A DNA stretch of 64,000 bases. Source: Annona cherimola. Taxonomy: Eukaryota > Streptophyta > Magnoliopsida > Magnoliales > Annonaceae. The notes under the pieces were generated by a model. That model was not told the DNA's origin, made no database searches, and saw only the letters and a program-made list of their open reading frames with translations. This document shows positions 48,101 to 60,100 of the stretch, in pieces; position 1 is the stretch's first letter; the number at the start of each line of letters is the position of its first letter. The translations under genes and the position numbers were made by a program. The stretch is taken from positions 35,051,676 through 35,115,675 of the forward strand of contig CM059977.1 of NCBI GenBank assembly GCA_030490835.1, in the 5' to 3' direction.

Positions 48101-51100
48101 AAACTTGTTTTTGAAAATCTCTTTGAAATTAATATTAAATAAATTCCTCTGCAGTTTGCTAAGGAGAATCCATGCGAGGTGAAGCTACCGCCGGTGAAGT
48201 TGGAAGAGGGAGAAAGCATCACAGAGGAGGCAGTAACCATAACGTTGAGAAGAGCCATTGATTTCTACTCTACCATTCAAGCTCATGATGGACATTGGCC
48301 AAACGACTACGGTGGTTCATCATTTCTTCTGCCTGGCTTGGTAAATTCTTCCTCAAAACAATAATCTCCCTTTTCGTTTTTCAGCTAACTTAAGTGGTTT
48401 GCTGCATTCATAACTAATATTTTGTGGCAATGGCAATCCCGTATTCATTTGGCTTGAAAATTTCTTACTAGAAGCTTTGATCCATTTGTTAATCAGCTTG
48501 AAATATGGACCTAATCCAACCTATACCTATTTTGGACAAGCCTAATTCATCGGCCGACTTGAAATATCTTTAATACTTTATAGTGCACCTCAGATATTGG
48601 TTAAATGTTCAAACAGAGAGCATAACTCATGTCCACATATCTGTATCAACACAGATTTGCAAATGGTCAATCAATCCAGGTCAGATTGAATCGATTATGT
48701 TGGTAATTCTAGCAGATGCCTGTTGCATTGATAAAGCTACATATCTGCATCAACGCAGATTTGCAGATGGTCAATCAATCCAGGTCACGAGTGAATTGGT
48801 TATGTTGGTAATTCTGGCACATGCCTGTTGCTTTGATAAAGCTAAGAGCTTGGAGTAGTATGTGGGCAAAGCTCTGTTAGAGAAAGTTGTCTAATCTGGG
48901 CATGGACATTCCCAGATGAAATAACAGCCGTTTTGCACAATAAAAAGCATAAATTTTCCTATGCTTGGTAAATTTCTAATCTTTTTGTGCCATAGGTGAT
49001 TGGTCTGCATATTGTGGGAGCCCTCAATATTGTTTTATCAGCAGAGCATCAGCGGGAGCTCCGGAGATACATATATAACCATCAGGTAAGGATTCAATTT
49101 AATTACCTCTTGTGTGTGGTTTCGCTTCCATTTTGAAACTGATTGCTTATAATATCTTTTCATGAAGCAAACATAAATCATCGGATGACTGCAACAGCTT
49201 ATCTTTGTTGTGCCAAAAATGAATTACTACGAATATTAGCTATTTATTTTTATATGCCCCATGTCGAATGAACACCCATTAGAGTCAAGCTATTTGTGCC
49301 CCTATATCCATTTTCTACCGGATTCGTAGTATTAGATTGATCTATAATGCAGACTCCAAAATCTGTATTTGCTCTATTAATCCATTGGCTTATTTCAATG
49401 CCAATGGTCTGGCCTAATTTTAAAAAAGCAATGAATTATACAGTTTGCTATACAAGACATTCTGAAGGCTCTTATAATCTTCTTCTTCTTCTTCTTCTTT
49501 TTTTTTTTTTATTATTCTTCTTTGCATCAGAATGCAGATGGTGGGTGGGGTTTGCATACAGAGGGGCACAGTATCATGTTTTGTACAGCACTCTTCTATG
49601 TTGCTCTAAGGCTGCTTGGTGAGGATGCGGATGGAGGTGAAGATGGAGCTATGACGAAAGCTCGAAAGTGGGTCCTAGATCGGGGTGGTGCTACTGCAAT
49701 ACCATCTTGGGGGAAAATGTGGCTTTCGGTAATGTGCTTGCAAATTGCATTTCCTGAAAATGTCTACTTGAGCAAACCTCAAATTAAATACCACAGGAAT
49801 AAACTTGAAGGACCAGTTCATATATAAATATCAAATCAACAAACAGAATGTAGTTATATCCAATTTAATGATGTTTCTTTATTCAAAGATTCTCACCGCC
49901 CACAAGAAGTTTTCACTTCTAAACTTACAGCAGATATTAAGACAAACAATACATACTTCACTGAGGCTAGAAAATGGATGCTAACAAATATATAAAGTTA
50001 CAGGTCAAAATCACGTGTACTGAGAAAGGACTTATATGGTATTTGCAGATACTTGGAGTATATGAATGGTCTGGCAACAATCCGATGCCACCTGAATTGT
50101 GGCTTCTTCCCTATTTTCTTCCCATCCATCCAGGTCTTTCTTGAGTCTTCTTGTCTTTTATCATTTTAAAGGCATCTATATGTCTCTTGCAACTTTGCTG
50201 TGTACTTATTTATTCCTTGCTATATAATTCAGTCCATGAAATACATCTCCTAAAGTTCACTCTTCATATATAGGACGAATGTGGTGCCACTGCCGGATGG
50301 TTTTTCTACCAATGTCATACTTGTATGGAAAGAGATTCGTAGGTCCAATAACAAGATTGGTTTCCTCACTGAGATCAGAACTTTACACCATCCCTTATGA
50401 GCAAATAGATTGGAACAGAGCCCGTTACTCATGCGCCAAGGTTAGTCAAAATCCAACTATGCAGGAAAACATTTATTCAGATGTTTTCATGAAATGCATT
50501 TGAGGGATGAGCCAACTTACTAGAAATCATTTATTTGGTGCAGGAAGATCTTTATTACCCACATCCCTTAATTCAAGATGTGCTATGGGAATGCCTTTAC
50601 AAGATTGGAGAACCTATACTCAAAACATGGCCCTTCTGCAAGCTAAGAGAAAAAGCTTTAAGTGTAGCAATGCAGCATATACACTATGAAGATGAGAATA
50701 CTTCTTACATTTGCATAGGCGCTGTCAATAAGGTACTTCTGCTATGCCCATCCGGCGGTAGAGTTTCAGTATGCACTTTCAGATCCTTAAAAAGGCAAGA
50801 GGCAAGAAAGCGATGAGTCATCAAACCTGATGTTGGAACATAGGAACTATATTTTTCTCTAAATCAATTTAACGGATTACATCAATGTCATCAATTTAAG
50901 TCAGTCTAAATGTTCTTTTAGTCGTAAATCTCCGTCAGATCCTTTCATAGGTGTAGGTGTCCCCCTTTCACAGTGTGGCCAAGGACCTAAACTATTTCAG
51001 AGAATTTAGCCTGTTTAGTCATTTGTTGGCATCATTTGTATTTAAACTGAATGGAATGAAACCGAATGCTCCTGATATCTACCAAACCAACAAGCACCAC

Positions 51101-54100
51101 TTTATTCAAATTTTTATGATGGTATTAGAAAATGACATCATTTTTTGGACATATGTTTGTTTTCTGTGATCTAGGGCTCAAATGGGGTCTTAAGTTGTGT
51201 TCCACAACACAGTCACAGACTTAAACATATTTCATTGTTGGACAAGTCAATTTGTTCTCGCAAAAGGAATTATTAATTTAAAGCTAAAGTTTTTGGCTGC
51301 ATTCACAGTGCCATGGTTAGTGTCATGGTTTTATTCACACCTTGCCCTAAGAAGAAATGATGAGAATATTTTCACTTTCACCATCCTCAGTTACAGCATC
51401 CAAAATGAATAAAGTGTTCTTTAAATCTGTGCAGTTTGACTGATGCGGTCTGTGACTGAATGAATTAAGAGCGGTGACATTCGAACTATCAAATAGGCAA
51501 GCCATCGAGCATTTGAGATTTAATTTAAGGGAGCTCAATCCTATTAATCATTTTTAGTGGTCATAACTTGATTAAGAATAGATGAGCCCAGAACTACTAT
51601 GGCTTCTGTTTTGTAGATTTCTATTAATAAAAAAAAAATTAAATTTAATAAAATTTTCTTTACATGGAATCAACAACTTTTGAAATGATTGTTGGTTTTT
51701 AAACTTTGGGTGTGTTGGGCTTCCATAAGCTCATCAATTTAGAACTTTTCATTCTCCACAATTATTTTATTTTCTAATCATTTATTCACATTTTCTCATA
51801 CAACCCTTTCAATCATTTCTCCACAACTACTTTACAACTATCTTATCAATTTTAACTTGATTTTTATTCTCTTTACTCTTCGTCAATACCTTTATCATAT
51901 CACATCACTTCTCCCATTTCAAAAAGTTTTACACCAAAAACTTTTCATTCAAAAGTTTTATCTAATGCTAAACACACCCTTAATCTCAATGTCTAGTATG
52001 TAAATACCAAAAGAAAAGAAAAACTCTGTTCTGGCATAAGAGTCAATTTATTTCTTGACAACATCTTTTGCTCCTGGAAACTAATGCTACAGAATAGGTG
52101 GGATTTTTCATTTCTATGGAGGGGATGAAGAGGAGGTTGCTACTGTTCTTTCACTTCCTAAATTTCAAAAACTGATTAGATTGGGCAGCCTCATCATGCC
52201 ATGTTATCCACACCTTCTATTTTAATGCGTTATCCATTTGCTTCACACCTGCTAAGTTTATATGTTACTGATTTGGTTTCATTCCAGGTTAATTGCATTG
52301 TATTTAAGGATTATTGTTGCATTATATTGTATGATTTTATAATATTTTAGTTTTAATCAGGAATGTAACTGTAGTCCCTGTTCGTTATTAGGGGTCTTTG
52401 CATTCATTTCTTTTGTCTCTTGTTCTTAGCTTTCTCTAGCTTGGCGATTTCTTTTTTCCTAACGTTTTCTTTTTGTAAATTAATATGTTTTTTTTTTTTC
52501 TTTTTTGAAAAACATACACAGATCTTGAACATGGTTTGCTGTTGGATTGAAGATCCAAATTCGGAGGCATTCAAATCTCATCTTCCAAGGATCCATGATT
52601 ATCTGTGGGTGGCCGAAGATGGCATGAAAATGCAGGTTTCAGAAAGTGAATTCCATGCATTTACTTCCCTTATGTGAAGAAAATTTTCTTTTCATGAGTA
52701 TTTAATTTCTATTAGTTTTCAATATAGATTGTTGTTTTATAATATTTTTCTAGGGAACAGATGGCAGTCAACTTTGGGATACAGCATTTGCAATTCAAGC
52801 AATTGTGTCAAGCAATCTCATTAAAGAATACAGTTCGACTCTTGAGAAAGCACATGACTTCATCAAAATGTCACAGGTATTAGAAACATATTTCAATGGC
52901 TATGCAATGCCAAAAGGAGAGCAGTAGTAAAAAAAATCTATTCTGAAATAAAAGTTGATATTAATATCATACAATTTGAAGTGATAACTTCTATGGAACC
53001 AACTCTGGGTGTGTTTGTTTCAAAACAGAACTTTTCAACCAAAACTTTTCAATTTAAAACTTTCCACTTTCCACTTTCCACGACTACCATATGTTTTAAT
53101 TATTTATTCACATTTTTATGCACAAATTATCCTACTTTTCAATCATTTCTATATAACTACTTATACAATTAATATATCTATTTTAACTTTATTCTATTTT
53201 TTCCTTATTATTATTCCTATCATATCACATCATTTTCTCTCATTTCAAAAACTTTTACACTAAAAACTTTTCATCAAAAATTTTTGTCAATTGCACACCA
53301 TATGTAAAGTACTTTTTATTGAACTTTGTTTGAGCTTACTTCGATGACTTTATGAAAGTCAGTCTGGTCATTATATTTAGTTGCATTTTTCAGCTAAGGT
53401 GCTAAATAATTTTGGTCAAAGTCTTGTGTGGGTTCATGCAGTCTTAAGAATTATAAAATGAGTCTTGATATAGTGCACCCAGGTGCACTTAGTTTTGGTG
53501 AAAGCAAAAATCCATTTTTTTAAAATATTTTTTATACAACTATTAATTTAAGTGCATTTAAATGCCACTGATTTTAAAAAATAAAAAATCAAATAGTCTC
53601 AAAAAATGGTAAAAATTGATATACATGTTAAATACACCTAAATTAACAGTTGTATAATTTTTTTAAAAAAATTAAAAAATAAGTGAAATGCACATGGGTG
53701 CATTCAGTCAAGTGCCTTATAAAATCATGTTAAAAATATGGAGTTTACTTAGAATACATTCACACAAGTATGAGAATACTATACAAATTTATACAACTAT
53801 TCATTTAGATAGGAGAAACACTTCAAAAGTAAAGTTTTTAATTAAAGGCTTTGAAATCGCTTAAAAAAACATCCATTTTTGTTGAATTGACATTTACCTT
53901 CGAAAACTCAACGTCAATGTTCAAGTGATTTCTTTAGTTCTTACCTAAATGTATGATAATAAGGTTAAGGGAAATTTCCAAATACACCAATGAATTTTGA
54001 TTATAATTCTTTATATACCCATGTATTTTCAATAATTTCTCCCATAACATGAATTTTCACTAAAATTCATACCAAACCCATGTTGTTAGGGTTCGTTAGT

Positions 54101-57100
54101 AACTTCCATTAATGCTTATGTGAAATGACTAATGTAACCCTACAAATAATAAAAAGAAAGTGTAATGTTAACTAATATGGTTGCTTGACTTCTGAAGAAT
54201 TAGCAACAATATATGAAAAAGTGGAAGCGATGAAGATTGATATTTTTGATAAAAGGATGCTTCCTCAACCCTAAATCAGCACAGATACACTAGTCATTTC
54301 ACATGTGTTTTAACAGAAGTTGCTAACGGACCCTAACGACACAGGTATTACAGAAATTTTGAGGAAAATTCAGGGGTAGAGGAGTAGTTACTAAAAAATC
54401 ATGGCATATGAGGAATTATGGTCAAAATTTGTGGGTATATTTGGGAATTTCTCTAAAATTAGTAGTTAGATTATATTATATATAATCTTTAAGATGAGCT
54501 TAAAAATGGGTAGCTAGAACTGGTTCCAAAGACACGATCTCTATAGTCATATACGTTAACACTATATTCTTTTTAGTGTAGATATAAAATACCACAGTGC
54601 CTGGTAGCTTAAAGAGTACTTGAGTTGTGTCAGAAAAGATTTTTAGAACTAGGTAGTCATCTTAGGATGGAGCTAGCTCATTTATTTCAATACAAAATGA
54701 ATTTCTTGGTCGATATAATTACATTATTGGTATTCTATAACCTTTTGAAGATTCAAGCCAACCGTTCTGGTGAATTTAGCTCTTGGTATCGACATATGTC
54801 AAAAGGTGCATGGCCTTTCTCCACTGGAGATCAAGGATGGCAAGTTTCAGACACCACCGCCGAAGGACTAAAGGTTGTCATTCAAACTTGGAGTATTTGA
54901 CAATTATAGGATGACATATAACGTAAACATATGTAATGTTTTGAATTTTCTTTCGAGCAATCATTTTTTCTTTCATTACAACATCTATCTCATGCATTTG
55001 ATTTCTGGTTAGATACAATTACAATTAATATAGTGGGCAGTGGACACTATTTGCTTGATTAATTCTTGTAGAGTTTGACAATTAATTTTCCTTTTACAGA
55101 CAGCAATCTTATTATCAAACCTTCCAACAGAGCTAGTTGGAAAGTCAGTACCAACTGAGAAATTATATGATGCTGTGAACATTATCCTTTCATTACAAGT
55201 AAGAAAAACCATTTAAGACAATGTCATTTGATAAAATCATCCTGTTTGTTAGTATCTTATATAATTGCATGGTTTAATTAGTAGCTCTTTCAGAATATAT
55301 AAGCCTCATTAAATGTGGGCGTTCATAGTCAAACTCAGTAATCTTCAGCAATGAGATTTAAAATAAAGCATATTTTGCTATTTTTTAATGAAAGGACTTG
55401 TTATCAATTTATTACTCATTTTATCAATACTAAACAGCTAATTACATTAAATAACAGTAGCTGCCATTACTATACCAACTAAATGTGAGAATGCATTTTA
55501 TTGCTTGTAAAGTTGTAAAATCACTTATTTTGAATGATATTAGTCAATCCTTATTAACTATCTATTGTTTGTACAGAACAATAATGGAGGTTTTGCATCA
55601 TATGAATTAACAAGGTCATACCAATGGATGGAGGTAATGTATTTACATCCTAGAAAAGTCATTATTTTGTTCACAAGTAATACTTTTATGCAAATCATAT
55701 GCTAATACTAATACACCTTTTCATTGCATTAGCATTCTTCTAAAATAGCTATTTGCATTTACTTTCCATCTTTTTGTGATTTTGCAATTTTTAGCTCATA
55801 CTACTGATTCACATTAACGTACCCTACTTATGAACTCCGTTAACAAAGATGCTTTGACTCACTTGTTATCAAGGTGAAGGGGAGCAGCACCTAAAATAAT
55901 GAATGTTTTAAAAATTGAAATTTTATTTATATATATATATATGTATATCCAAACTTAAATGTTTATACATGATATTTGTGGTCTTCCAGATGATCAATCC
56001 TGCTGAAATTTTTGAGGATATTGTTATTGATCACCCGTAAGATTTTGAAATCATTTGAATTCTCTCTTAGGTTTTTCATATTGAAATAATTTAATAATTC
56101 AATTAACAAAAATTGCAATATTGCAGGCATGTTGAATGTTCCTCTTCAGTGGTTCAAGCGTTAACATCATTTACCAAGTTATATCCAGACTACCGAAGAA
56201 AAGAGATAGATTTTTGTATTTCAAGGGCAGTCAATTACATTGAGAATGTGCAACACACTGATGGATCGTGGTATATACTTCTTTCTTTCTATAAAAGTAA
56301 TTAACATTCTAATTTAATTTGTTGATTTAGTTTTCAAAATTTTCAGCTATAATTTTTTAATCAATGAACTAAAAAAAGCTCAGGTTAGCATGTGCATTTG
56401 TTAAGAAGGAAGGGATAAAAGATTCACAAATACATATCTTATAGAATAACTATATGGCTGGGCCTGGTTGGGACTTCGGAGTAATTTAAAACAACCTGCT
56501 GGCTGCTACTACCGGTCGTTTTTACTCTATTATTATTTCTTTCAAAAATCTGAACTCTTGTTAATATTCATCCGTGTATGTATTGTTATGATTCCAGAAA
56601 TCACTTATTCTAAAAATGATATTTTTATTTTCAAATGTTAGTAGTTACTTATTCACCCTCAAATGATGTTTCATATCTATAACATATAAGTTACTAATCA
56701 AAGTGATTTTGGCATCATATATTTGTTTGTTGTTTTATATTATAGATGGGTTAAAATAATTTTCTTTTTAAGGGTGTGTTTGTTTAATAATAAAAATTTT
56801 TAGTTTGAAACTTTTTACTCTCTACGACTATTCTATTAATCATTTTTTCACACATTTCTATATAAGTATCCTACTTTTTAATTTTCTATAAAACTATTTA
56901 TATAACTAACCTATTTATTTTAATTTTATTCACTTTACTTCTTATCATTACCCCTATCATGTCATACCATTTTATTCTATTTCAAAAATTTTTACATTTA
57001 AAAATTTTATTACTTCCCAAACACACCCTAGATATAAAAAACAATGGATTGTATATGCTCTATGATGCAATTGATTGTTTTGAATCACTCCCCCATATGA

Positions 57101-60100
57101 TATGGTCATCATTTTACCTTAATTAAATAAAAACTATAGTTTTTTTTATCATATAAAATTTTAGCTTTGACTTTGTAACAATTACTCGAAAATAGTCTAC
57201 GCTTTTTTCTTTATCTATGCCTTTTTCTTTGTCTTCTGGAATTGGAATTATTATTAGTATTTCTTTCTTACTATTCTTTCATTTAAAAATGTTTGCAATT
57301 GCGCTATCAAATTCTTCCCTTTAAAAAATTAACTATTCAGGTAGTTATTGTATTTTCAAATTTTAAAATGATGAAAAATCAAGCAATTAAACCATAAAAT
57401 AATACACAAAAAAATGTTCAAACAAAGAAAAAGCATAGCATTAGACAGACTTGTTCTAATTATATAGAAAATCTTTCAATAAAAAAAATATTGAAATGGA
57501 AAATTGGAAAGTTATAGGTAATTTTATTAGAATACTTAACTCGTTCTTGGTAGTCAGATGCATAAATGTTGAAAATTTTTGTAGGTATGGCAACTGGGGC
57601 GTATGTTACACATATGGCACATGGTTTGCAGTAGCAGGACTGGTCGCAGCTGGAAGAACTTACGATGCAAGTAATAGTATCCGTAAAGCTTGCAACTTTC
57701 TGTTATCCAAGCAGTTGTCTTCAGGAGGTTGGGGAGAGAGTTATCTTTCTTGTCAAAATAAGGTGAAAGATTTTATAAGGGCAATGTTTTTTTGGTTTTC
57801 TGGTTTTTTGCATTTACCTCTCAATCTTTCTAATAATTTCCAATTTCCCAAAAATTTGATTTTGCTATAACTCCCCCATTTTAAAACTTTTGTCAGGTTC
57901 CATATCAATCATCTGATCTAGTAGCCTACCTGATGAATATCAAGTCTGCTTGAGTTATAAGATTTGGTTAAAGTTGACATATTTGACATATCAAGAATTG
58001 TCAAACATCAAATTCTATTAGGATGAGGTACTTCAGCAAATGAAGTTCACAACTAAGGTTATTTTGCAAAATTAAAAATTCTTTTGTGGAAAATTACAAA
58101 ATCACAAAAGTAAACGTGAATGCTGAAGGTCCTAATTTTTTTCCCCCTGATCTCATGGAGGTACTGCTCCATGGCAGCAATTGGATTTCGAACCCCAGTT
58201 CACGGGCATTCAAGCCTGAACGGGGTTCGCGGGCATGCAAGCCTGAACGTGAAACCACTGGCCCAAGGCCAGGTTCACAAGGCCGTAATTTTTATATTGA
58301 TGTATTTGCCTATAAATCCCTCTTGGGTGAAACCTAGGATCTACCAAATTTCGGTGGGAACCTTTCGAACGAGGCTCATTTCCATGTTTAAATCAAAATC
58401 CAATCGGTCACTTGGTTTAATATGATTTATTTTTTTGTGTGACATTTTATATCATTTTATTTTATTATGTCACTAAAATTTATTTCAATTAGAATCTTAG
58501 GTGAGCCATACCTTTTTTTGAAAAAATCTGTAAATTAGGTAAAACGTACAAATCTATAAATAGATGCATTAAAATATTATCATAATCGATTGAATCATTC
58601 ATCCATAGAAAAGAATTTTTTAGAAAGTTTAGACGTTGAATTAATTGTTTTGAAATTGATATATAAATTAAACAATTTCATTATATTGATTTTACTCATA
58701 ATGTAGATGGGGTAATGCGTGTCTTTGATTTGGATGAAGCTTACTTTCTTAGTTAAATAAATAAATAATTTTAAATATAATTGGTAAAGTAGAGTTTCAT
58801 ATCATCATCAAGGTGAGCCAAAAAGTGAGTTTCGTACCAATATGCTACTAAAGTATGATCCTTTTATCTATGGGAAATGTGAGGGTGCTATCATACTATA
58901 CCTTAATTAGGGTTTTGCCAACTTCAAATGATGTTCATATCAATTATAAAATTAAAATCTTAGTGATCATATGACTTGATGTTATTTATTTTACCATAGT
59001 ACCAAACGTATCCCAATGTTGTCCTATATAAATTTTGAAAAAAATGCTTAAGTCTGTTCGTTGATGTGTTGAAATATAATAATACTTCATATAATCATTT
59101 TTTCATATAGAAATGATATTTAAGCAGTTTAAACGTTAAAAAGACAACATTAAAATTGTTATTTAAATGAGATTTTTACAACTATAATCATTTTTCATAT
59201 AGGAATGATATTTTAAGTAGTTTCATTGTCGAAAATACAACATTAAAATTGTTATTTAAATGAAATGTTTGCAAATATGTCTAGAATGATTGATTAATAT
59301 TGTATCTGTGCTTCTAAAGTTTGTTGAAATTTCAAATATGCCCATAAGATTTGCATAAAATTGCAAGCGTATTTCTTCCATTAAGACATTGTTAGAATTT
59401 TTGTAAAATAATGCATTGCCTTTTAAATCAAGTGATATACTTGCAATGTTTTGCAATATTGTAGACGTATTTGTTATTTCATTATTTTATATATTTTTAC
59501 ATATATTATTATTTTAGATTTTTTCAAATATGCTTAAAATATTTGCAAAAATTGCAAATGTATCAGTTGGCTTAAAGAATATTATTGTCATTTTACAAAA
59601 ATTCTAACAATGTCCTAATAAAAGGAACACGCTAACAAATTTATACAAATCTTATGGGTATATTTGCAATTTTGGTAAACTTAGAGATAGATGTAATATC
59701 GATCAAACTTGTAGGCATATTTACAAAAATTTCTATTTAAATTAAACTATTTTATATGTTGATTTTTTGCACCATTTTAATATGGGGCTATACAACTATA
59801 TAATTTGGATGAAGTTGGTGACAAATATAAAGAGTGAGTTAAAATTTAAATTTATCTTTAATGTAGGACCCATTTTCAGTGGTATTGGCACATTGCACGC
59901 TATCTTTAGTAAATAATTAAAAGGACTTGAATAATCGCATATATCATTTATTAAATTTGGTTTTTTAGTTTGATTTATTAAATTTGCATTATCATGTGAT
60001 GTATTAGGTATACACAAATCTCAAGGGGAATAAATCTCATTTAGTGAACACTGCATGGGCTATGTTGGCGCTCATGGCTGCAGGACAGGTTTGACTACTG

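Noticed and set aside
57496..57584. Upstream extension of cyclase exon 15 in the same open frame
   Set aside because: The acceptor at 57584 joins TG|GTATGG to give the family's SWYGNWGVC; the upstream part is intron with no similarity to the family.
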